Assembly (NCBI RefSeq): GCF_017809215.1
Contig: NZ_CP065424.1
Location: forward strand, 1,830,001-1,894,000
Source of the DNA: Heyndrickxia oleronia
Lineage (GTDB): Bacteria; Bacillota; Bacilli; Bacillales; Bacillaceae_C
DNA: 64,000 bases
Direction: 5' to 3'
Part shown: in pieces, positions 1-8,811 of the stretch
How the letters are laid out: each line of letters begins with the position of its first letter
How positions within the stretch are numbered: position 1 is the stretch's first letter
Translations under genes and position numbers: made by a program
Notes under the pieces: generated by a model
What the model saw: only the letters and a program-made list of their open reading frames with translations
Database searches by the model: none
Told to the model about the DNA's origin: nothing

Positions 1-204
1 AGCACAGAGGTATTTCTTCAAAAGTTAAATCCAACCTATGCCATTATTTCTGCTGGGAAAAATAATCGCTATCGCCATCCTCACAAGGAAGTTCTTGAGA
101 GATTAACGGAAAATCATATTAAAATATTCCGTACAGATTTACAAGGTGCGATACAGTATAATTTTTTACAAAATAATGGAACCTTTCTAACCTTTTCACC
201 ATAG
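1..204 (+). CDS. comEC: ComEC C-terminal end (partial)
   Basis: Only the last 67 codons, ending in TAG, are in the window. The peptide contains ISAGKNNRYRHPHKEVLERL and ends in FLTFSP. It resembles the end of the metallo-beta-lactamase-like domain of ComEC/Rec2, the membrane channel that carries single-stranded DNA into the cytoplasm during natural transformation. The position directly upstream of yqzM and holA is that of comEC in Bacillus, which supports the call. The catalytic and membrane parts lie outside the window, so function cannot be judged here. Confidence 0.85.
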   Translation, partial: STEVFLQKLNPTYAIISAGKNNRYRHPHKEVLERLTENHIKIFRTDLQGAIQYNFLQNNGTFLTFSP

Positions 205-253
205 TATAAAGTAGTTTATCCAATCAAAAAACGTTTAAGTGTGAGAAAAATGA

Positions 254-279
254 AGAGAGTTTGCAGAAGCAAACTCTCT
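254..279. terminator. Bidirectional terminator between comEC and yqzM
   Basis: Perfect 11-bp arms AGAGAGTTTGC and GCAAACTCTCT enclose a 4-base loop. The stem lies between two convergent genes, and a T-run follows it when read on the minus strand. Confidence 0.6.
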
Positions 280-300
280 CATAAATTCATGTTTTTTAAA

Positions 301-432
301 TTAGCCTACAAATTTGATAATAGTGGCAATGATGAACATCACAGCAAAAAGTGCGAATGAAACACCAAATCCAACTCCTGAATCGATTGCATCGTTACGT
401 TTTGATTGTACATTTTTTTCAAATTGATTCAC
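301..432 (-). CDS. yqzM: YqzM family small membrane protein
   Basis: A 43-residue ORF starting at GTG and preceded by a strong AGGAGG. It encodes a polar N-terminus (VNQFEKNVQSKRNDAIDSG) followed by one hydrophobic segment of about 20 residues ending in IIKFVG. Size, sequence and position between comEC and holA match the YqzM family found throughout Bacillus. No biochemical function is established. It is probably a single-pass inner-membrane peptide. It is divergent from holA, and the spacer between them holds a palindrome (569-604). Confidence 0.85.
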   Translation of the reverse strand: MNQFEKNVQSKRNDAIDSGVGFGVSFALFAVMFIIATIIKFVG

Positions 433-568
433 AACGACCCCTCCTATTTCAACTTTAGTATAGACTATTTGCTTAAAAAAATCTATATAACAAATCCCTA
501 TACTGACAAGAGTTTACACAAATACTTTTCAAAGACACGGTGAGAATAAAAATAAATAAAAGTCTACC

Positions 569-604
569 GTTAATAAAAAAGTATCCTAGGCCTTTTTTAT
601 TAAC
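569..604. repeat. Palindrome in the yqzM-holA divergent spacer
   Basis: Perfect 13-bp arms GTTAATAAAAAAG (569-581) and CTTTTTTATTAAC (592-604) surround a 10-base loop containing CCTAGG. The genes on either side point away from it, so it is not an obvious end-of-operon terminator. It could be an operator, an attenuator in the holA leader, or an unrecognised repeat. Confidence 0.7.
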
Positions 605-727
605 GTTAACTATAGATTTGGGGGTTATCCTTCCATATTTAAAAGGTTAATCCCCTTTAAAATGCTTGTCAAAATCCTAATCCTTTTTTACGATAGAAGT
701 ATAACTCCTTTAGAAAGAAGGATTCGA

Positions 728-1738
728 ATGATTGACCTATGGAAAAAGATTGAACAAAAGGTTTTTTCTCCATTATATCTATTATATGGAATAGAAAGCT
801 ATTTAATCAATGAAACAAAGCAAAAATTAGTGAATAATATGTTAACGGAAGAAGAAATGGATTTTAATTTGTCCACTTATGATTTGGAAGAGGTACCTAT
901 AGAAGTGGCATTAGAGGATGCTGAGACATTTCCTTTTATGGGTGAAAAAAGACTGGTTATATTACAAAACGCTATTTTCTTAACTTCTGAAAAAGGAAAA
1001 CAAAAAGTGGAACATAATCTTTTAAAATTAGAAGAATACATACAAAATCCACCTGATTATACTATTTTAGTATTCATTGCTCCCTATGAAAAATTGGATG
1101 AACGGAAGAAAATAACAAAATTAATAAAAAAGAATGCATCTGTTTTTGAAGCTAAAAAATTAAAAGATGCGGAGTTAAAATCTTGGGTAATTGGGAAGGT
1201 TAAGCTGAATGGTGTCACGATCGATGAAGATGCAGCGGAATTACTTATAACTTTGTCAGGAACAAACCTAATGATGCTTTCTAGTGAAATAGATAAACTT
1301 TCTCTTTTTATTGGGGAAAATAATAAGATTGATAAAGCAACAGTTGAACGTTTAGCTTCTCGGACACTTGAACAAAATATATTTAGCCTTGTAGATAAAG
1401 TGGTTCATCGAAATATAAGTGATGCGTTAAGGATTTATTATGATTTGTTAAAGCAAAATGAGGAGCCAATCAAAATTCTATCCATTTTAGCCAACCAATT
1501 TAGACTTGTTTATCAAACAAAAGAGCTATCAAGGAGAGGGTATGGTCAGCAGCAAATAGCTTCACATTTAAAAGTCCATCCCTTTCGAATTAAATTGGCT
1601 GCAGGACAAGCACAGCTTTTTTCAGAAGAAGAGCTGAAAAGAATCATGCATTTATTAGCTAAATGTGATTATCAAATGAAAACTAGCTCTTTAGATAAAG
1701 TGATGATTATAGAGATGTTCCTATTTCAATTGAAATAA
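728..1738 (+). CDS. holA: DNA polymerase III delta subunit
   Basis: A 336-residue protein recognised as HolA (YqeN), the delta subunit of the clamp-loader complex that opens the beta sliding clamp and loads it on primed DNA. The N-terminus (LYLLYGIESYLINETK) carries the degenerate P-loop region typical of delta. The middle has the conserved LLITLSGTNLMMLSSEIDKL helix, and the C-terminal collar domain ends in MIIEMFLFQLK. The frame is open upstream to 662, but ATG 728 is chosen because AAGAAGG lies at the right distance and Bacillus homologues begin at this point (MIDLWKKI). A terminator shared with rpsT follows. Confidence 0.95.
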   Translation: MIDLWKKIEQKVFSPLYLLYGIESYLINETKQKLVNNMLTEEEMDFNLSTYDLEEVPIEVALEDAETFPFMGEKRLVILQNAIFLTSEKGKQKVEHNLLKLEEYIQNPPDYTILVFIAPYEKLDERKKITKLIKKNASVFEAKKLKDAELKSWVIGKVKLNGVTIDEDAAELLITLSGTNLMMLSSEIDKLSLFIGENNKIDKATVERLASRTLEQNIFSLVDKVVHRNISDALRIYYDLLKQNEEPIKILSILANQFRLVYQTKELSRRGYGQQQIASHLKVHPFRIKLAAGQAQLFSEEELKRIMHLLAKCDYQMKTSSLDKVMIIEMFLFQLK

Positions 1739-1750
1739 AATTACCGAATA

Positions 1751-1780
1751 AAAAAACGATCCTTAATTGGATCGTTTTTT
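1751..1780. terminator. Bidirectional terminator holA/rpsT
   Basis: Arms AAAAAACGATCC and GGATCGTTTTTT with a 6-base loop lie between two convergent genes. A-tract and T-tract on the two sides let it work in both directions. Confidence 0.9.
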
Positions 1781-1784
1781 CTTA

Positions 1785-2048
1785 TTAAGCATTAGCTGTG
1801 TTTAATTTTTTCATTAAACGTGCTTTTTGTCTATCCGCAGTGTTTTTATGGATAAGACCTTTTGATGCTGCTTTATCAAGTTGACTTACAGCAGTAGCTA
1901 ATAGGTCTTTTGCGTTTTCATCTTTATTGACAACTGCAGCTTCGAATTTCTTCACAGCAGTACGCATAGTTGATTTCATAGCAGAGTTGTGTGCGTTACT
2001 TTCAGTGCTAGTTTTTACGCGTTTGATGGCAGATTTGATGTTTGGCAT
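1785..2048 (-). CDS. rpsT: 30S ribosomal protein S20
   Basis: An 87-residue basic protein beginning [20 protein letters not shown] and ending KKLNTANA, the complete S20 family profile. S20 binds 16S rRNA early in assembly of the small subunit. The frame extends three codons upstream (MKE), but the ATG at 2048 follows GGAGGTGAAAGA at ideal distance and matches the family start. Convergent with holA; monocistronic, with its own promoter upstream. Confidence 0.97.
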   Translation of the reverse strand: MPNIKSAIKRVKTSTESNAHNSAMKSTMRTAVKKFEAAVVNKDENAKDLLATAVSQLDKAASKGLIHKNTADRQKARLMKKLNTANA

Positions 2049-2122
2049 TTCTTTCACCTCCTACGAGTAATGAAAATTCAATCACTCGACTTTCACAATC
2101 CTTAACAATAAGAACAAGTGAT

Positions 2123-2151
2123 ATTTTATCAAACGAACCTTGATTATGCAA
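2123..2151 (-). promoter_or_regulatory. SigA-type promoter of rpsT
   Basis: On the minus strand TTGCAT is followed after 17 bases by TAAAAT, about 75 bases before the rpsT start codon. The call rests on sequence match only. Confidence 0.55.
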
Positions 2152-2235
2152 TACTTAGCCTAGAAAAAGAAATAGAAAAAGGGCTTTTCTAGTAATTTTA
2201 AGATGTACTATTCTGTAAATCATCGTTAATAGGAA

Positions 2236-2265
2236 TGAATCTATCTAAATTAGGTAAAAATATAA
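2236..2265 (+). promoter_or_regulatory. Candidate forespore (SigG-like) promoter of gpr
   Basis: TGAATC followed after 17 bases by AATATAA resembles the SigG pattern TGAATA/CATACTA. gpr is SigF/SigG-dependent in B. subtilis. The -10 match is partial. Confidence 0.35.
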
Positions 2266-2317
2266 AATATGAAAAAAATCCTAATATGTTTGTGTCTACA
2301 TAAGGAGGAACATATTG

Positions 2318-3439
2318 ATGAAGAATCGAGATGAAATAGATTTAAGCTTGTATTCCGTGAGAACAGACTTAGCTTTAGAAGCGAAAGACATGGCTGTAGA
2401 AGAACGCTTAAAAAGTCAAGAAAAGGAAACGGAAATCGAAGGAGTAATGATAAAGGACCGACAAGTTGGAGATATAAAAATTTCAACTGTACAAATAACC
2501 AAACAAGGTGAACAAGCGATAGGTAAAAAAGCTGGAAATTATTTGACTTTAGAAGTTCAGGGTATCCGTCAACAAGATTCTGATTTACAAAAAGAAGTAG
2601 AGGAAGTGTTTGCGCATGAGTTTAGTCAATTTCTTCAAGCCTCGAAAATTCCAAAGGATGCCAGTTGTTTAATTGTCGGCTTAGGAAATTGGAATGTAAC
2701 ACCGGATGCCCTTGGTCCACTTGTTTGTGAGAATGTGATTGTCACAAGACATCTATTTAATTTGCAACCTGAAAATGTTGAAGAGGGCTATCGCTCTGTA
2801 AGTGCTCTTGCGCCAGGGGTAATGGGGTTAACGGGTATTGAAACTAGCGATATTATTTTCGGGGTTGCGGAAAAGTCTAAACCTGATTTTATTATTGCCA
2901 TTGATGCCCTTGCCTCCCGTTCGATTGAACGCGTCAATTCAACGATACAAATATCAGATACTGGCATACATCCAGGGTCTGGGGTAGGGAATAAAAGAAA
3001 AGAACTTAGCAAAGAAACGCTAGGGGTGCCAGTGATTGCAATTGGTGTACCTACTGTTGTTGATGCTGTTTCAATTACTAGTGATGCAATAGACTATTTA
3101 TTAAAGCATTTTGGAAGGGAAATGAGAGAGGGAAATCGTCCTTCGCGTTCATTGGCGCCCTCAGGTATGACATTTGGTGAAAAACGAGAATTGACAGAAG
3201 AGGATATGCCTGGAGAACAACACCGGAAAATGTTTATGGGGATGATCGGGACGCTTGATGATAACGAGAAACGAACATTAATTCATGAAGTGTTGGCGCC
3301 TCTTGGTCATAATTTAATGGTTACACCGAAGGAAGTTGATGTATTTATTGAAGATATGGCCAATTTAATCGCTAATGGTTTAAATTCTGCATTACATACA
3401 TCTGTTAACCAAGAAAATGTTGGTTATAAAACAAGATAG
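2318..3439 (+). CDS. gpr: Spore germination protease GPR
   Basis: A 373-residue endopeptidase of family A25. It degrades small acid-soluble spore proteins (SASPs) during germination. The N-terminal [16 protein letters not shown] contains the conserved region where the zymogen is autoprocessed. Conserved family stretches include [37 protein letters not shown] and [15 protein letters not shown] at 2315 and ATG at 2318 are adjacent; the ATG gives about 9 bases to the AGGAGG. It is made in the forespore in B. subtilis, and spoIIP follows directly, forming a sporulation pair. Confidence 0.95.
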   Translation: MKNRDEIDLSLYSVRTDLALEAKDMAVEERLKSQEKETEIEGVMIKDRQVGDIKISTVQITKQGEQAIGKKAGNYLTLEVQGIRQQDSDLQKEVEEVFAHEFSQFLQASKIPKDASCLIVGLGNWNVTPDALGPLVCENVIVTRHLFNLQPENVEEGYRSVSALAPGVMGLTGIETSDIIFGVAEKSKPDFIIAIDALASRSIERVNSTIQISDTGIHPGSGVGNKRKELSKETLGVPVIAIGVPTVVDAVSITSDAIDYLLKHFGREMREGNRPSRSLAPSGMTFGEKRELTEEDMPGEQHRKMFMGMIGTLDDNEKRTLIHEVLAPLGHNLMVTPKEVDVFIEDMANLIANGLNSALHTSVNQENVGYKTR

Positions 3440-3488
3440 GAGAATCGTCTCGTTTTTGTAAGATAAGTCATTTCATTCTGCTAAATTG

Positions 3489-3517
3489 TTCTACTTTTTC
3501 TAGTAAAAACATACATT
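3489..3517 (+). promoter_or_regulatory. Candidate sporulation (SigE-like) -10 before spoIIP
   Basis: CATACATT at 3510-3517 matches the SigE -10 consensus CATACANT closely. The -35 region at the expected distance is weak. spoIIP is SigE- and SigF-controlled in B. subtilis. Confidence 0.4.
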
Positions 3518-3547
3518 ACTATAAAAATTGCTAGAAAGGGTGGAACG

Positions 3548-4756
3548 ATGAAATCATATAAAAATCGTAGCTATATCGTTACGTTGAACATTTCTAGTGT
3601 AATTAAGGCGGGAGTTATCTTTTTTCTAGCATTAGTTTTAATGTTCTCTATTTCAGGATTACTTACAGCTTTAAAACCAGGATATCGGGTAAATTCAAAT
3701 TTAATTCATCAAGCAACGAAGCATTTATCGAGTAAAGTACTTTTTCATTTTCTGGCAACAGATACACAGATGATTAAAGCAGGAATGCAAGATACAGAAG
3801 AGTTTCCAAGCTTGGGAAACACGATCATAAATATGGCAACAAATATTAGCTTTAAAGATCCGAGAAGTTTTATCGGACGTGAACTACCAGGTTTTGCTTT
3901 TTTTGATAGTGAAATTCTTGTTGCTGGAGAAGGGACAGATTTTACGAATTTACCGATAGAGTCTGTTCCTTCTGATAAGATCTTTCATGCAAAGGAAGAT
4001 CCTAATTTAAAGGAAGTACCAAATGAATCTCAGCAGAAGAAAGAGAATGATACAAAACACAATCCAGCATCTTCCGATCTAGAAAAAAAGACTGTTTATA
4101 TCTATTTTACACATACACGAGAATCATTTCTTCCATATTTAGATGGTATAACAGATCCAAACGCAGCTCAACATTCAAAGATTAACGTTACGAATGTAGG
4201 TATGAAGCTAAAAGAGCAATTAGAAGACCGAGGCATAGGGACTATTGTGGACAAAACCGATGTACAAACTCTATTAATTCAAAAGGGTTGGAAATACCCC
4301 CAATCTTATCAGGAATCTCGTGAAGTGATTCAAACTGCAATGAACAAAAATCGGGACCTGAACTATTTAATCGATATTCATCGAGATTCACGTCGTAAAA
4401 AAGATACCACGATCACGATTAATGGACAATCCTACGCCAAGATTGCATTTGTTATTGGAGGAAATAACCCGAACTATGAAAAGAATGCAAAGCTAGCTAA
4501 GCAGTTAGATAAATTATTACAAGAAAAGTATAAAGGTCTTTCAAGAGGAGTTTTAAAGAAGGAAGGTTCTTTAACAAATGGAAAGTTCAACCAAGATCTT
4601 TCATCAAATGCAATATTAATCGAAGTAGGTGGAGTTGATAATACATTTGAAGAAATGTATCGAACAACTGCCGCTTTAGCAGATGTTTTTAGTGAATATT
4701 ATTGGCAAGCTGAACAGGTAGATGGAAATCAATCCAATCCACCTAGTAAACAATAA
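3548..4756 (+). CDS. spoIIP: Stage II sporulation protein P
   Basis: A 402-residue protein with one N-terminal membrane segment (about residues 18-42) and a C-terminal SpoIIP amidase/endopeptidase domain from about residue 175. With SpoIID and SpoIIM it hydrolyses peptidoglycan so that the mother cell can engulf the forespore. Visible family signatures are YIYFTHTRESFLPYL, YLIDIHRDSRRK and NAILIEVGGVDNT, which hold the metal-binding His and Glu residues. Residues of about 140-175 form a charged, low-complexity linker. ATG 3548 follows GAAAGGGTGG. Downstream of gpr, as in Bacillus. Confidence 0.95.
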   Translation: MKSYKNRSYIVTLNISSVIKAGVIFFLALVLMFSISGLLTALKPGYRVNSNLIHQATKHLSSKVLFHFLATDTQMIKAGMQDTEEFPSLGNTIINMATNISFKDPRSFIGRELPGFAFFDSEILVAGEGTDFTNLPIESVPSDKIFHAKEDPNLKEVPNESQQKKENDTKHNPASSDLEKKTVYIYFTHTRESFLPYLDGITDPNAAQHSKINVTNVGMKLKEQLEDRGIGTIVDKTDVQTLLIQKGWKYPQSYQESREVIQTAMNKNRDLNYLIDIHRDSRRKKDTTITINGQSYAKIAFVIGGNNPNYEKNAKLAKQLDKLLQEKYKGLSRGVLKKEGSLTNGKFNQDLSSNAILIEVGGVDNTFEEMYRTTAALADVFSEYYWQAEQVDGNQSNPPSKQ

Positions 4757-4796
4757 CCTAAGTATTGATATTAGCTAATAAAGGGATGATTTAAAA

Positions 4797-5132
4797 ATGA
4801 AGCGTTTTATGCTGAAATGCCTTTTGATCTGTAGTGCATTATTCATTGGTGTCTTAATGGGAATGCAAAAAGCCAATGAAGGAATGAGGGAAATGAAAGG
4901 TTACCAAGAGGAAGGATTAAAAGCACCGATCACAGTGAAAGAAGTTGAGAATGGCGAGATTGAAGCATCGGTACTTGGAAAGAATGTAACCTCGCATGAT
5001 TTAGAGGCTAAAAAGGAGAAGTTGAAAGAAATCAAAGCGTTTAATTTTTTCTCATCCCTGGGAAGGACTATGGCTAATATGATATCTAGTATTACAGAGA
5101 AAATAATCAATTTTTTCTCTTCTATCTTATAA
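4797..5132 (+). CDS. yqxA: YqxA, DUF3679 sporulation-associated protein
   Basis: A 111-residue protein with an N-terminal membrane segment or uncleaved signal (MLKCLLICSALFIGVLMG) and a C-terminal amphipathic stretch rich in Phe and Ile. It is recognised as YqxA by its GMQKANEGMREMKGY motif and by its position just downstream of spoIIP. In B. subtilis the gene shares the spoIIP transcription unit. Molecular function is unknown; a role at the forespore membrane is inferred only from that context. Confidence 0.85.
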   Translation: MKRFMLKCLLICSALFIGVLMGMQKANEGMREMKGYQEEGLKAPITVKEVENGEIEASVLGKNVTSHDLEAKKEKLKEIKAFNFFSSLGRTMANMISSITEKIINFFSSIL

Positions 5133-5280
5133 AAATGCTAATTTCGTATACTTGGTTGTTTTTTATGAAAGCACAACTTCCAACATTTACATTCAATAAA
5201 GTCCCATGAAATCAAGGGTTGATTGCTAGTTTATCAATAACCTTAAAAGTAAGAAAATTTTTGAAAAGACTGATAAAGAT

Positions 5281-5340
5281 GAGGTTGTCTGAAAAGGTTC
5301 TGATATGATTCAGATACCACTATTCAGACAGCCTCTTTTA
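5281..5340 (+). terminator. Terminator of the gpr-spoIIP-yqxA group
   Basis: Arms GAGGTTGTCTGAA and TTCAGACAGCCTC (one G-T pair) flank a 29-base loop and are followed by TTTTA. Confidence 0.8.
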
Positions 5341-5524
5341 ATAATACAGTTTTCAATATTCATTTTGTCCTGCATTAACTAGCTCCACCGCCTCATCCTT
5401 CGACATGTGTGTCTTCGATAGCGGAGGTGAAATTCGCCCTTCAAAACTTACTCTTTAGTACATAAATGATCGAGAAACTTTGCGCTTATTTTTATTTAAA
5501 TTCTTTCATCTAGTTTAATTTCAA
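5341..5524. other. Unexplained intergenic block before lepA
   Basis: This block forms part of a 462-base gene-free gap (5133-5594). It contains a locally GC-richer stretch around 5385-5440 (CCACCGCCTCATCCTTCG ... CGATAGCGGAGGTGAAATTC) with weak self-complementarity (CCGC/GCGG). No ORF with a ribosome binding site is seen. It may be a decayed mobile or repeated sequence, or a small RNA; nothing firmer can be said. Confidence 0.4.
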
Positions 5525-5553
5525 TTGAATCTTGCAAATCCTGCTGATATAAT
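5525..5553 (+). promoter_or_regulatory. SigA promoter of lepA
   Basis: TTGAAT and TATAAT are separated by exactly 17 bases, about 40 bases upstream of the chosen start codon. Confidence 0.75.
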
Positions 5554-5594
5554 CAAAAATAGTTTACATGTGGCGTTTAACAGGAGTGAAAAAA

Positions 5595-7427
5595 ATGAAT
5601 AATGAAGATAGACTGAAAAGACAGGAAAGGATTCGCAACTTTTCTATTATTGCCCATATTGATCATGGGAAATCAACTTTAGCAGATCGAATTTTAGAAA
5701 AAACAAATGCTCTTACTTCAAGAGAAATGAAAGCACAATTACTCGATTCAATGGATTTGGAACGTGAACGAGGAATTACCATAAAATTAAATGCTGTGCA
5801 ATTAAAATATAAAGCGAAGGATGGAAATGATTATATTCTTCACTTGATTGATACTCCAGGACATGTCGATTTTACCTATGAAGTCTCAAGGAGTTTAGCA
5901 GCTTGTGAAGGTGCCATTCTTGTTGTTGATGCTGCCCAAGGGATTGAAGCACAAACCCTTGCCAATGTTTATCTTGCTTTGGATAATGATTTGGAAATTT
6001 TGCCAGTAATAAACAAAATTGACTTACCAGCAGCAGATCCAGAACGTGTACGACAGGAAGTTGAAGATGTGATTGGATTAGATGCATCTGAAGCTGTTCT
6101 AGCTTCTGCAAAAGCGGGTATAGGTATCGAAGAAATCTTAGAACAAATTGTTGAAAAGGTACCTGCCCCAACAGGTGATCCTGCAGCACCATTAAAAGCA
6201 TTAATATTTGATTCTTTATATGATGCATATCGGGGAGTAGTCGCATATATTCGTGTTGTAGAAGGAACGGTAAAAGTTGGCGACAAAATTAAAATGATGG
6301 CAACTGGTAAGGAGTTTGAAGTTACTGAAATAGGGGTATATGCGCCTAAGCCAGTTGCATGTGATGAACTAACAGTAGGTGATGTAGGATTTTTAACCGC
6401 TTCGATTAAGAATGTAGGAGATACGCGAGTAGGGGATACGATTACAAGTGCTATCAATCCAGCTAATGAGGCGTTACCAGGATATAGGAAGTTAAATCCT
6501 ATGGTATATTGCGGATTATACCCTATTGATTCAGCAAAATTCAATGATCTTCGTGAAGCACTCGAAAAACTTGAATTAAATGACTCCTCCCTCCAGTTTG
6601 AACCAGAAACATCACAAGCGCTTGGTTTTGGTTTCCGATGTGGTTTTTTGGGACTCTTGCATATGGAAATTATTCAAGAGCGGATTGAGCGGGAATTTAA
6701 AATTGACTTAATTACTACCGCACCGAGTGTAATATACAATGTGTTATTAACTGATGGTACAGAAGTAAATGTGGACAATCCGTCGAATATGCCAGATCCA
6801 CAAAAAATTGATAAGGTTGAAGAGCCATATGTACGAGCTTCCATCATGGTTCCAAATGAATATGTTGGGGCTGTTATGGAGTTATCTCAAGCAAAACGTG
6901 GAACATTTATTGATATGAAATATTTGGATGATATTAGGGTCAATGTAATATATGAAATACCTCTTTCTGAAATTGTTTATGACTTCTTTGATCAATTGAA
7001 ATCAAGTACGAAGGGGTATGCTTCTTTTGATTACGAGTTAATTGGCTATAAGCCGTCGAAATTAGTCAAGATGGATATTCTTTTAAATTCTGAAAAAGTA
7101 GATGCACTAAGCTTTATTGTGCATCGTGATTTTGCTTACGAGCGTGGAAAGATCATTGTAGAGAAATTAAAGGAAATTATTCCACGTCAGCAATTTGAGG
7201 TTCCTGTTCAAGCAGCTATCGGACAAAAAATTGTTGCACGATCAACCATTAAAGCGATGAGGAAAAATGTCTTAGCAAAATGCTATGGAGGAGACATTTC
7301 TCGGAAGCGAAAACTACTTGAAAAACAAAAAGAAGGTAAAAAACGGATGAAGCAAGTAGGATCAGTTGAGGTTCCTCAAGAGGCGTTTATGGCGGTTCTG
7401 AAAATGGATGATACAAGTACAAAATAA
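5595..7427 (+). CDS. lepA: Elongation factor 4 (LepA)
   Basis: A 610-residue translational GTPase that acts on ribosomes (EF4; proposed back-translocase or initiation/assembly role). GTPase motifs are visible: AHIDHGKST (P-loop), RGITI, DTPGH and NKIDLP. Downstream, [20 protein letters not shown] belongs to domain III, and the LepA-specific C-terminal domain contains [19 protein letters not shown]. The frame opens at 5568, but ATG 5595 lies behind AGGAGTG and gives the usual family length. A good SigA promoter precedes it and a terminator follows. Confidence 0.97.
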   Translation: MNNEDRLKRQERIRNFSIIAHIDHGKSTLADRILEKTNALTSREMKAQLLDSMDLERERGITIKLNAVQLKYKAKDGNDYILHLIDTPGHVDFTYEVSRSLAACEGAILVVDAAQGIEAQTLANVYLALDNDLEILPVINKIDLPAADPERVRQEVEDVIGLDASEAVLASAKAGIGIEEILEQIVEKVPAPTGDPAAPLKALIFDSLYDAYRGVVAYIRVVEGTVKVGDKIKMMATGKEFEVTEIGVYAPKPVACDELTVGDVGFLTASIKNVGDTRVGDTITSAINPANEALPGYRKLNPMVYCGLYPIDSAKFNDLREALEKLELNDSSLQFEPETSQALGFGFRCGFLGLLHMEIIQERIEREFKIDLITTAPSVIYNVLLTDGTEVNVDNPSNMPDPQKIDKVEEPYVRASIMVPNEYVGAVMELSQAKRGTFIDMKYLDDIRVNVIYEIPLSEIVYDFFDQLKSSTKGYASFDYELIGYKPSKLVKMDILLNSEKVDALSFIVHRDFAYERGKIIVEKLKEIIPRQQFEVPVQAAIGQKIVARSTIKAMRKNVLAKCYGGDISRKRKLLEKQKEGKKRMKQVGSVEVPQEAFMAVLKMDDTSTK

Positions 7428-7430
7428 TGA

Positions 7431-7480
7431 GAAAAAGGGAGTAAGCTTGATGTTTATCATGCGATCACTCCCTCTTTTTG
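7431..7480 (+). terminator. Terminator after lepA
   Basis: AAAAAGGGAGT pairs with ACTCCCTCTTTTT across a 24-base loop, a few bases after the lepA stop codon. Confidence 0.8.
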
Positions 7481-7544
7481 TATGACTGGAAGAGACTGAA
7501 TTTATTATTTATAGGAAACATTTAAATTGGAGATGATTTTAAAA

Positions 7545-8681
7545 TTGGTGAAGTCAGCTTATATTCATATCCCATTTTGTGAGCATATTTGCTACTATTG
7601 TGATTTTAATAAGGTTTTCTTAAAAGGACAGCCAGTAGATGAGTATATAGATCAGTTATTACATGAAATGGAATTAACAATATCAAGAAATGCAACAGAA
7701 CAATTAGAAACTATCTTTGTTGGAGGTGGAACTCCAACGGTTTTAAACGAAAGTCAGCTTGACAAACTATGTAAAGGAATTCGAAATATACTACCATACA
7801 ACAGCGAGGGAGAATTTACTTTTGAAGCCAACCCAGGTGATCTTTCAAGGGAAAAGTTAAATATTTTGAAGGATTATGATGTCAATCGCCTTAGTTTCGG
7901 TGTTCAATCTTTTAATGATGAATTACTAAAAAAAATTGGTAGAGCACATACAGAAAAAGATGTCTACACGACAATCGAGAGATCGCACCAAGCAGGTTTT
8001 GAAAATATAAGCATTGACTTAATTTATAGCTTACCTCAGCAAACTGAAAAAGATTTTATCGATACTTTAAGTAAAGCATTGAATCTAAATTTACCACATT
8101 ATTCTAGTTACTCGTTAATTGTAGAACCTAAAACGGTTTTTTATAATTTAATGCAAAAGGGGAAACTTCATCTTCCATCTGTAGAGTTGGAGGCTAATAT
8201 GTATAGTGTATTAATTGATTCAATGGAAAAGCACGGGTATCACCAATATGAAATTAGTAACTTCTCAAAAGAAAATTATGAAAGTAAGCATAATCTAGTG
8301 TATTGGAATAACGAAGAATATTTTGGGTTTGGCGCAGGAGCCCATGGCTATGTTAATGGTGTACGACAATCAAACATAGGTCCAATAAAAAAATATATCG
8401 AAAAGCTTCAAGCAGGGCATTTGCCAATTTTAGAGTCGAACGTTTTAACGAAAAATGAAATGATGGAAGAGCAGATGTTTTTAGGGTTAAGAAAAAACGA
8501 TGGGGTTAATATAGAGCAATTTAACCAAAAATTTAAAGTGAATATGCTCGACGTCTTTAAAGAGCCAATTGAACAAATGACTCATAAACAACTATTACAA
8601 ATAAGTGAAGGATCGGTTCAACTGACTAGAGAAGGAAGATTTTTAGGGAATGAGGTTTTCCAGGCATTTTTAGGTCTATAA
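7545..8681 (+). CDS. hemW: HemW, radical SAM haem chaperone family
   Basis: About 378 residues. The radical-SAM cluster motif CEHICYYC (CxxxCxxC) lies near the N-terminus, as does GGGTPT. The protein was long annotated as oxygen-independent coproporphyrinogen oxidase (HemN). Members of this branch have CxxxCxxC without the extra HemN cysteine and are regarded as haem-binding HemW. The start is ambiguous: TTG 7545 or GTG 7548, both after GGAGATGAT; homologues begin at the KSAYIHIPFC segment. Located between lepA and hrcA as in B. subtilis. Confidence 0.9.
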   Translation: MVKSAYIHIPFCEHICYYCDFNKVFLKGQPVDEYIDQLLHEMELTISRNATEQLETIFVGGGTPTVLNESQLDKLCKGIRNILPYNSEGEFTFEANPGDLSREKLNILKDYDVNRLSFGVQSFNDELLKKIGRAHTEKDVYTTIERSHQAGFENISIDLIYSLPQQTEKDFIDTLSKALNLNLPHYSSYSLIVEPKTVFYNLMQKGKLHLPSVELEANMYSVLIDSMEKHGYHQYEISNFSKENYESKHNLVYWNNEEYFGFGAGAHGYVNGVRQSNIGPIKKYIEKLQAGHLPILESNVLTKNEMMEEQMFLGLRKNDGVNIEQFNQKFKVNMLDVFKEPIEQMTHKQLLQISEGSVQLTREGRFLGNEVFQAFLGL

Positions 8682-8730
8682 ATAAATATTAAAAGGGTTA
8701 AAATAGAAGGAAGGTAAAGGGGTAAAAATA

Positions 8731-8757
8731 TTGACATAGAGGTATAGTTTTGATAAT
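8731..8757 (+). promoter_or_regulatory. Promoter of the hrcA-dnaK operon
   Basis: A consensus TTGACA is followed after 15 bases by GATAAT, just upstream of the CIRCE operator. Short spacing lowers confidence in the exact -10. Confidence 0.6.
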
Positions 8758-8769
8758 TTATTATTAGAA

Positions 8770-8796
8770 TTAGCACTCGGATTGTATGAGTGCTAA
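8770..8796 (+). promoter_or_regulatory. CIRCE operator
   Basis: TTAGCACTC, nine bases, then GAGTGCTAA: an exact match to the CIRCE element bound by HrcA. It lies 15 bases before the hrcA start codon, so the whole heat-shock operon is expected to be HrcA-repressed. Confidence 0.98.
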
Positions 8797-8811
8797 CAGA
8801 GGTGATGAAAG

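Noticed and set aside
5969..6544. A 191-codon open frame on the minus strand inside lepA
   Set aside because: It lies wholly antisense to a clear lepA gene, has low-complexity Ser/Thr/Ile composition and no ribosome binding site. Shadow frame.
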